NCBI GenBank assembly: GCA_015485455.1
Contig: WFTN01000224.1
Coordinates: 1 to 9,990 of the forward strand
Length of the DNA: 9,990 nt
Direction: 5' to 3'
Source: Planctomycetota bacterium
Lineage (GTDB): Bacteria; Planctomycetota; GCA-002687715; DRQF01
In this document: positions 5,665 through 9,990 of the stretch, piece after piece
How the letters are laid out: every line of letters begins with the position of its first letter
Numbering within the stretch: the stretch's first letter is position 1
Position numbers and translations under genes: made by a program
Notes under the pieces: generated by a model
The model's input: only the letters and a program-made list of their open reading frames with translations
Told to the model about the DNA's origin: nothing
Database searches by the model: none

Positions 5665-7394
5665 GCTCTTTTGCACCTATTGCCGTCCTGAAATTCGGTA
5701 GTTCCGTGTTGAGTCATGTGGGACAAATTCGGGCGGCTGTTGAAGAAATCTATCGTCATCGGCGCTTGGGGTATCAAGTCATTGCCGTGGTTTCCGCTAT
5801 TGGTGAGGCAACTGATAGTCTTATTCAAGAGGCAAGAACAATAGCGCCCGAGCCGGACGCAGGAAGCTTGGCATTACTCTTGTCGACAGGTGAGACGCGC
5901 TCCGTTGGCCTTCTGACCATGGCCTGCTGTGACTCAGGGATAGCAGCTTTCCCGTTGTTGGGGCATGAATTGGGCTTGGTCACGACATCAAATTTTCTGG
6001 ATGCAGAGCCCGAAAGCCTCGGTGCTTCTCGGATTCGTGAGTTCTTTTTAGAATACGATGTTCTGGTTATTCCAGGATTCATTGGTCGTGATCAGTTCTT
6101 GCGGCCAACCCTTCTTGGGCGTGGTGGTTCTGACTTGACAGCCATTTTTGTGGCAGCCCAAGTCGAAGCCCTCACTTGTATCCTGCTAAAGGACACGGAT
6201 GGTGTCTTTGAGTCAGACCCATCTTGTCCTGGGCACAACCCCCGGCAATACCGATTCTTGTCGTTTGAAGATGCTCTCACGATTGACGGTGATGTTCTGC
6301 AGGAAAAAGCTGTGAGGTGGGCGGCCGACTTAGGGCAGGTCTTTGAAGTGCGCCAAGTGGGCGGCGGGAAAGGAACGCATGTGGGCGCTCGAAAGACTGT
6401 CCTTTTTGCACCCCCTGAGAGGTTGTCGCCGAAGAGTGTTGTGCTCCTAGGTTGCGGGCAGGTTGGCAAGGCTGTCTTGCTCCGTCTACTGGCCAGCCCA
6501 GAACGTTTCCGCGTCCAGAGGGTGGCTGTTCGCAATTTGAAAAAGCGCCGGGGGGATGATGTTCCGCAGAATCTTCTCACCACGGATACCCTCGGCTCTG
6601 TGTCCGAATCAACAGACTTGGTCATCGAGCTCATGGGGGACGTTCCCAAGGCTAGGCATTTCGTCAAGACGGCTTTGAGAAACGGCAGCCATGTGGTCAC
6701 GGCGAACAAAGAACTCATGGCTCAGTATGGGGATGAACTGAAGGAAGTGGCGCGCAGGCATCGCAGGCGTTTGTTTTTCTCGGCATCCGTGGGCGGGGCC
6801 GTTCCCATCATCGAGATTGTCGCGTCTCGAAGAAGAAATCGCTCTGTTGTGGGTATCGACGGTGTGCTGAATGGGACTTCGAATTTTGTCCTGGATCAGA
6901 TGCACGAAGGGGCGAGCCAAGAAGAGGCAGTACGATTGGCTCAGAGATCCGGGTTTTGTGAAGTTAACCCTCAAGACGATTTGAAGGGAGAGGATGCGGC
7001 TCGAAAGCTCGTGGTTATGAGCCGCGAAATTTGGGGGCGAAGGCCCCTTACCCAGGTCGAAGACCAGATTGATCAAGAAACGCGGGCTCGTTGTTTGAAA
7101 GCGAAGGATGCTGGGGAACGATTACGGCAAGTGGCGTCCGTTTCACTTCGAGGATCTCAACCGATTGCAACGGTCCGCTTGAAGGAGGTTTCCTCTGAGT
7201 CGTTTCTCGGCCAATGTAAGGGCGCTGAAAACCGGGTTGTCATTGTCTATGAGACTGGGGAAGTGGAGAAGTTGCGTGGGCAAGGGGCCGGCCCGAACCC
7301 AACGGCTGAAGCGGTGCTGGGGGATGCCTTGCAGATTCTGAGGGAACAGCGAGATGAACTTTGTGAGGGGATTGATCAGGAGGTCGGACCATGA
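5661..7394 (+). CDS. Compact bifunctional aspartate kinase-homoserine dehydrogenase, no ACT domain
   Basis: It phosphorylates aspartate and, after aspartate-semialdehyde dehydrogenase (not in the window), reduces the semialdehyde to homoserine. Kinase part, residues 8-242: KFGSSVL (11-17, the usual KFGG has Ser for the second Gly), VVSAIGEATD (43-52), STGETRS (75-81), PGFIG, LGRGGSDLTA (152-161), KDTDGVF and GTHVGA. Dehydrogenase part from about 258: GCGQVG nucleotide loop (264-269), VTANKELMA with Lys350, SASVGGAVPII (374-384), GVLNGTSNFVL (401-411), the E434...D440...D445-A-A-R-K449 catalytic block, and C-terminal GPNPTAEAVLGD. Only about 16 residues join the two parts, where E. coli ThrA/MetL (about 810-820 residues) have ACT-type regulatory modules; none follows the dehydrogenase either. 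Amino-acid feedback is therefore probably absent. Starts at GTG overlapping the metB-like stop; its stop overlaps the metC-like start (ATGA). Confidence 0.9.
   Translation: MSSFAPIAVLKFGSSVLSHVGQIRAAVEEIYRHRRLGYQVIAVVSAIGEATDSLIQEARTIAPEPDAGSLALLLSTGETRSVGLLTMACCDSGIAAFPLLGHELGLVTTSNFLDAEPESLGASRIREFFLEYDVLVIPGFIGRDQFLRPTLLGRGGSDLTAIFVAAQVEALTCILLKDTDGVFESDPSCPGHNPRQYRFLSFEDALTIDGDVLQEKAVRWAADLGQVFEVRQVGGGKGTHVGARKTVLFAPPERLSPKSVVLLGCGQVGKAVLLRLLASPERFRVQRVAVRNLKKRRGDDVPQNLLTTDTLGSVSESTDLVIELMGDVPKARHFVKTALRNGSHVVTANKELMAQYGDELKEVARRHRRRLFFSASVGGAVPIIEIVASRRRNRSVVGIDGVLNGTSNFVLDQMHEGASQEEAVRLAQRSGFCEVNPQDDLKGEDAARKLVVMSREIWGRRPLTQVEDQIDQETRARCLKAKDAGERLRQVASVSLRGSQPIATVRLKEVSSESFLGQCKGAENRVVIVYETGEVEKLRGQGAGPNPTAEAVLGDALQILREQRDELCEGIDQEVGP
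7378..7384 (+). promoter_or_regulatory. Shine-Dalgarno for the beta-lyase gene
   Basis: AGGAGGT six bases before the ATG at 7391, inside the end of the preceding gene. A full consensus match that fixes the start. Confidence 0.8.
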
Positions 7395-8557
7395 GCTTAA
7401 GGACCAGAATTGTCCAGCGTCCTGGATGTCGTCAGGATCTAAGCGGGGCGACATCAACGCCGATCTATCAAACAGCGACTTTCGCTTTCAGTGAAAATTC
7501 TTCGTCGGCTCGATTCGACTATAGCCGGAGTGGCAATCCAACTCGCCGGATTCTGGAGGAGAAAGTTGCTGACTTGGAGTCGGCTGTGGGTTGCCTGTCG
7601 TATGGAAGTGGCATGAGCGCGTTGGCTGCCATATTTGCTTTGGTTCCCCTTGGGGGTCGTCTCGTTGTGTCGCGAGATCTCTATGGTGGGAGTTTTCGTC
7701 TGCTCAGCGACTTGAAGGAGAGAAATCTGGCGAATGTTGTGTTTATCGACACCCGAGATCTGGAGGAAGTTTCCCGCGCTCTCTCATCCCAAACGGATCT
7801 CCTTTTGATTGAATCTCCCAGTAATCCTCTTCATCAGGTCACAGACATCCGCCAAGTGTCTGATATCTGCCGCCGACGGGATTGCCTGCTGGCTTGCGAC
7901 AACTCCATTATGTCTCCTTGGCTACAGCGTCCTTTGGAGTTGGGGGCAGATTTAGTGATTGAGTCTGCGACCAAATTCTTGGGTGGGCATGGGGATGTCA
8001 CAGCCGGCATTGTGGGGTGGCGAGCACAAGAGATCGGTGACCGTTTGGCTTTTGCCCACAATGCGCTGGGGCAAGCCTTGGGACCTATGGATGCTTGGTT
8101 TCTCTTGCGAGGGTTGGAAACTTTGGCTGTTCGAATTGATGCTCAACAAAAGAGTGCCAAGGTCATCGCCGAGGCGCTGTCGAAGAATCAAGATGTGAGG
8201 GAGCTACACTTTGTGGGACTTCCTAACCATCCTGGGTATGAGCTGCATCAGTCTCAAGCTGAGGGGGCAGGGGCAGTTTTGAGTTTCGAGGTGGAGGATG
8301 AGAGTATTGCCAAGAATGTCCTGTCCTTCACTCGACTATTTGCCACCACAGTTAGTTTCGGCAGTACCAAGTCGACCATAAGCTTGCCTCATGGAATGAG
8401 CCACGGGAGTATTCCCAAACACCTGAAAGGAAAGTTGGGGCCCCCGAATAATCTATTGCGCATCTCCATTGGCCTTGAGGATCCCGAAGATCTCATGGAA
8501 GATCTGGCACAAGCTCTGGAGCGGTCCACGACCAACTTGGGTGCGAACCTTAGATAG
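7391..8557 (+). CDS. metC: Cystathionine beta-lyase-like PLP enzyme
   Basis: A second Cys/Met-metabolism PLP enzyme, 388 residues, a normal length. Cystathionine beta-lyase splits cystathionine to homocysteine, pyruvate and ammonia, the step after the first enzyme of this operon. Visible residues: Y44 and R46 in FDYSRSGNPTR, SGMSA near 73-77, DLYGG with Y98, D170 in ACDNSIMSP, catalytic Lys195 in ESATKFLGGHGD, and R357 in LLRISIGLEDPEDL. The segment TVSFGSTKSTIS followed by MSHGSIP (320-342) resembles the plant-type cystathionine beta-lyase signature more than gamma-synthase, which is the main reason for the call. It is clearly diverged from the first PLP enzyme, so the two are not a recent duplication. 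Gamma-lyase or other C-S lyase specificity remains possible. Translation is coupled to the kinase-dehydrogenase gene by an ATGA overlap. Confidence 0.82.
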   Translation: MSLRTRIVQRPGCRQDLSGATSTPIYQTATFAFSENSSSARFDYSRSGNPTRRILEEKVADLESAVGCLSYGSGMSALAAIFALVPLGGRLVVSRDLYGGSFRLLSDLKERNLANVVFIDTRDLEEVSRALSSQTDLLLIESPSNPLHQVTDIRQVSDICRRRDCLLACDNSIMSPWLQRPLELGADLVIESATKFLGGHGDVTAGIVGWRAQEIGDRLAFAHNALGQALGPMDAWFLLRGLETLAVRIDAQQKSAKVIAEALSKNQDVRELHFVGLPNHPGYELHQSQAEGAGAVLSFEVEDESIAKNVLSFTRLFATTVSFGSTKSTISLPHGMSHGSIPKHLKGKLGPPNNLLRISIGLEDPEDLMEDLAQALERSTTNLGANLR

Positions 8558-8584
8558 GAAGGGAGTCTGCGGAATTCGGATTGG

Positions 8585-8618
8585 GAACGGTGGCACGCCG
8601 ATTTGCGTGCCACCGTTC
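8585..8618 (+). terminator. Strong hairpin after the sulfur amino acid operon
   Basis: A perfect 14-bp stem, GAACGGTGGCACGC (8585-8598) with GCGTGCCACCGTTC (8605-8618) and loop CGATTT, extendable by a G-U and a G-C pair to 16 bp. It begins 28 bases after the last stop of the operon, the usual place for a terminator. The bases after it (TCATCTATCC) are only mildly T-rich, so termination may be partial or the hairpin may mainly protect the mRNA end. Confidence 0.55.
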
Positions 8619-8645
8619 TCATCTATCCTGCAAGTTTGATCTATT

Positions 8646-8671
8646 CATGAACCCATAAAGATGGGTTCATG
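8646..8671. other. Second perfect hairpin
   Basis: CATGAACCCAT (8646-8656) and ATGGGTTCATG (8661-8671) form an 11-bp perfect stem with loop AAAG, 27 bases after the first hairpin. Neither strand shows a U-run after it. It may be an operator dyad for the SET/adenylation unit, a transcript-processing element or a second barrier to read-through. Confidence 0.5.
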
Positions 8672-8930
8672 TGGAATCCTTCTATGGTCACATCTCGGGG
8701 TTTGGTGGCGGGGCATTTCAAAAGGATCTTTTTCGCTTAGTCCTCCATTGAGGACTCGACTTGAAAGACCGCGGCAAAAAAATAATTCTTCGGAACACAA
8801 GTTGGCTAAGCGGGTTATTCACTCGGCCTGCTTTTTTAGTTCTGTGTCATGTTTCACCAACATCATCGGAGTGAATGGAGTAGGAGAGTGTATGTCACCG
8901 GTACGTGCCTGACCGGGTTTATTTCTTGAC
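8672..8930. other. Leader of the SET-domain gene, no gene seen
   Basis: About 260 bases between the hairpins and the SET ribosome binding site. It contains an A-run (8776-8782) and a poor promoter-like pair, TTGAAA (8761-8766) and TAATTC (8783-8788) 16 bases apart. A plus-strand open frame from 8661 overlaps the hairpin arm, has no ribosome binding site and no recognisable protein, so I leave it out. Confidence 0.4.
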
Positions 8931-8937
8931 AGGAAGG
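8931..8937 (+). promoter_or_regulatory. Shine-Dalgarno for the SET-domain gene
   Basis: AGGAAGG five bases before the ATG at 8943. It favours this start over the in-frame ATG at 8970. Confidence 0.7.
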
Positions 8938-8942
8938 TACGT

Positions 8943-9491
8943 ATGTCTGAGTACAAAGAGAATCAATCCATGACCCAGGTGGCTGGTCTCGTGGCAGTCA
9001 TCAGAGTCGATTTTCATTTTCGTCTGGTTGCAGCCCAAGACCTGTCCCAGGGCGATGAGATTCTTCGATTGAAGGGGGAGAGGGTTGCCAAAGCAACTCG
9101 CTACTCTGTACAAATCGGAATCGATGAACATGTCGATGGAGCCCTTGGTGTCCCCACGGAAGAGGCTCTTGACCTCTATCCTTGGCGCTGTCTCAATCAT
9201 TCTTGCGACCCTAACGCCGCTTTTCGTGGTGAGAGGCTTGTGGCTCTGAGGCATGTCGAAGCTTGGGAGCAGATTACTTTTGACTACAATTCCACGGAGT
9301 TCCAGTTAGCAACACCCTTTCATTGCAGTTGCAAAGCTCTGAATTGCTGTGAGGTGGTCCGAGGTTTTCGTTATCTTTCCCATGCCCAAAGGGTGCAGCG
9401 CGAACCAATCTTGGCCGACTATCTCCGGCGTTTGAATTCTCTTGCCAACCCAACTTGTGAGGGGGGTGAGGATAGAGAAGTATCGCTGTGA
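8943..9491 (+). CDS. SET-domain methyltransferase with post-SET Cys cluster
   Basis: A 182-residue protein with a compact SET domain, the fold that uses S-adenosylmethionine to methylate, classically, protein lysine side chains. The order is: DLSQGDEI strand (33-40), RYSVQIG (53-59), the cofactor-binding NHSCDPN motif (85-91), ITFDYN with the conserved Tyr115 (111-116), then FHCSC...CC (127-136) followed by VVRGF, matching the post-SET pattern FxCxCxxxxCxGxxxGF, with a second Cys where Gly is usual. With Cys88 of NHSC these cysteines could hold zinc. All key elements are present, so it should be active. About 40 charged C-terminal residues follow. There is no signal peptide, so it is cytoplasmic. 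It stands 47 bases before an adenylation-domain gene, probably in one transcript, suggesting a role in that pathway or its regulation. The substrate is unknown; small bacterial SET proteins are mostly uncharacterised. Confidence 0.85.
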   Translation: MSEYKENQSMTQVAGLVAVIRVDFHFRLVAAQDLSQGDEILRLKGERVAKATRYSVQIGIDEHVDGALGVPTEEALDLYPWRCLNHSCDPNAAFRGERLVALRHVEAWEQITFDYNSTEFQLATPFHCSCKALNCCEVVRGFRYLSHAQRVQREPILADYLRRLNSLANPTCEGGEDREVSL

Positions 9492-9528
9492 GCCATCGGG
9501 CCCAGGGCTGAACGACCGGACGCTTCCC

Positions 9529-9532
9529 AGGA
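9529..9532 (+). promoter_or_regulatory. Shine-Dalgarno deciding the adenylation gene start
   Basis: AGGA at 9529-9532 is six bases before the ATG at 9539. The in-frame ATG at 9533 directly abuts the motif and is unlikely to use it, so 9539 is preferred. Confidence 0.5.
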
Positions 9533-9538
9533 ATGACC

Positions 9539-9990
9539 ATGGAACCCCTCATACTCCCCCAACTTTTTGCTGAGACTGTTCGGTTGCATGGCTCTTCCAT
9601 CGCGATAGAGATTCCTCCGGGTTTGGGGCGGCCAAGGCGATTGCAATTGACCTATGCCCAGTTAGACGGCCGGGCGAAAATTTTGGCGCGGGAGCTCGCT
9701 TTAACTCTTGCCGGGGAGAGTATTGTTCCTCTTCTTCTGGGGCGTGATTCGATTCACCTCTTGCCCAGCCAGATCGCTGCGATGTACGCCGGGGGTGCCT
9801 ATTGCTGTCTGGATCCAACATTGCCGGATGAACGGTTGGCGTTCATGCTTTCCGATTGCGAAGCAAAGGTCTTGGTGACGGAGGCGAGCCATGTTGATCG
9901 GGCTCGGTCTTTGGTCTCGGACGCCACGCAGGTTGTGGTGATGGAAGACACCTTGGCCTCTCCCTTGCAGCAGGAAGCACATGAGCTCCC
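9539..9990 (+). CDS. Amino-acid adenylation domain protein (NRPS-type), 5' part
   Basis: Open from ATG 9539 to the end of the window (150 codons), with an in-frame stop at 9509 upstream. The protein begins LPQLFAETVRLHGSSIAIE, the usual N-terminal helix of an NRPS adenylation domain, then LTYAQLD (core A1, about residues 39-45) and MYAGGAYCCLDPTLPDERL (core A2, about 83-101), followed by the LVTEA strand region. The AMP-binding loop A3 (TSGSTGxPKG), the specificity pocket and any carrier or condensation domain lie beyond the window. Such enzymes activate an amino acid with ATP and load it on a carrier protein. There is no condensation domain in front, so this is either an initiation module or a single-module A-T enzyme, including the Pls/poly-lysine-synthase-like class. 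It lies 47 bases after the SET gene in the same direction and downstream of the homocysteine-forming operon. The substrate cannot be told yet. Confidence 0.88.
   Translation, partial: MEPLILPQLFAETVRLHGSSIAIEIPPGLGRPRRLQLTYAQLDGRAKILARELALTLAGESIVPLLLGRDSIHLLPSQIAAMYAGGAYCCLDPTLPDERLAFMLSDCEAKVLVTEASHVDRARSLVSDATQVVVMEDTLASPLQQEAHEL

Noticed and set aside
8661..8912. Plus-strand open frame between the hairpins and the SET gene
   Set aside because: Starts inside the arm of the second hairpin, has no ribosome binding site and no family resemblance.

Overview
The window looks bacterial, with closely packed protein genes on both strands, clear purine-rich ribosome binding sites and 4-base start/stop overlaps. 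I cannot fix the lineage from sequence alone. A carboxypeptidase-regulatory-like protein next to a MauE/DoxX-like membrane protein, a short lipoprotein of unknown family, relics of gene families and a hexanucleotide microsatellite would suit a large accessory-rich genome such as a planctomycete or other environmental Gram-negative. This is a low-confidence guess.

Layout. (1) 3-1348, plus strand: the 3' end of a beta-sandwich-type protein gene, overlapping by ATGA a four-helix membrane protein gene with a CGC motif. (2) 1366-3222: an accessory segment. A minus-strand AAA/DUF4143 ATPase gene (1680-2849) is bracketed by two imperfect direct repeats. Repeat B holds the 3' end of an intact minus-strand lipoprotein gene (3169-3699). 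Repeat A keeps only a relic of the same 3' end, so a relative of that gene has been lost or the tail was duplicated. A perfect 10-bp inverted repeat lies just upstream of the ATPase. (3) 3700-4431: 730 bp without a convincing gene, holding a 6-bp microsatellite (9.5 copies of GATCTT) and a possible promoter and leader for the next operon. (4) 4432-8557, plus strand: a translationally coupled three-gene operon for a cystathionine gamma-synthase-like enzyme, a compact aspartate kinase-homoserine dehydrogenase fusion without ACT domains, and a cystathionine beta-lyase-like enzyme. (5) 8558-8942: two perfect hairpins in tandem, then an otherwise empty leader. (6) 8943-9990, plus strand: a small SET-domain methyltransferase, then the start of an amino-acid adenylation (NRPS-type) gene that runs off the window.

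How they may work together. The three-gene operon supplies two of the aspartate-to-homoserine steps and both trans-sulfuration steps from activated homoserine through cystathionine to homocysteine. Aspartate-semialdehyde dehydrogenase and homoserine acyltransferase are not in the window. Its core resembles E. coli metB-metL, so ordinary methionine synthesis is the default reading. The SET protein and adenylation gene directly downstream suggest that the window enters a natural-product locus. The sulfur amino acid operon could then be a dedicated precursor supply or a resistant enzyme set. That link is inference from proximity, and the hairpins at 8585-8671 may separate the two units.
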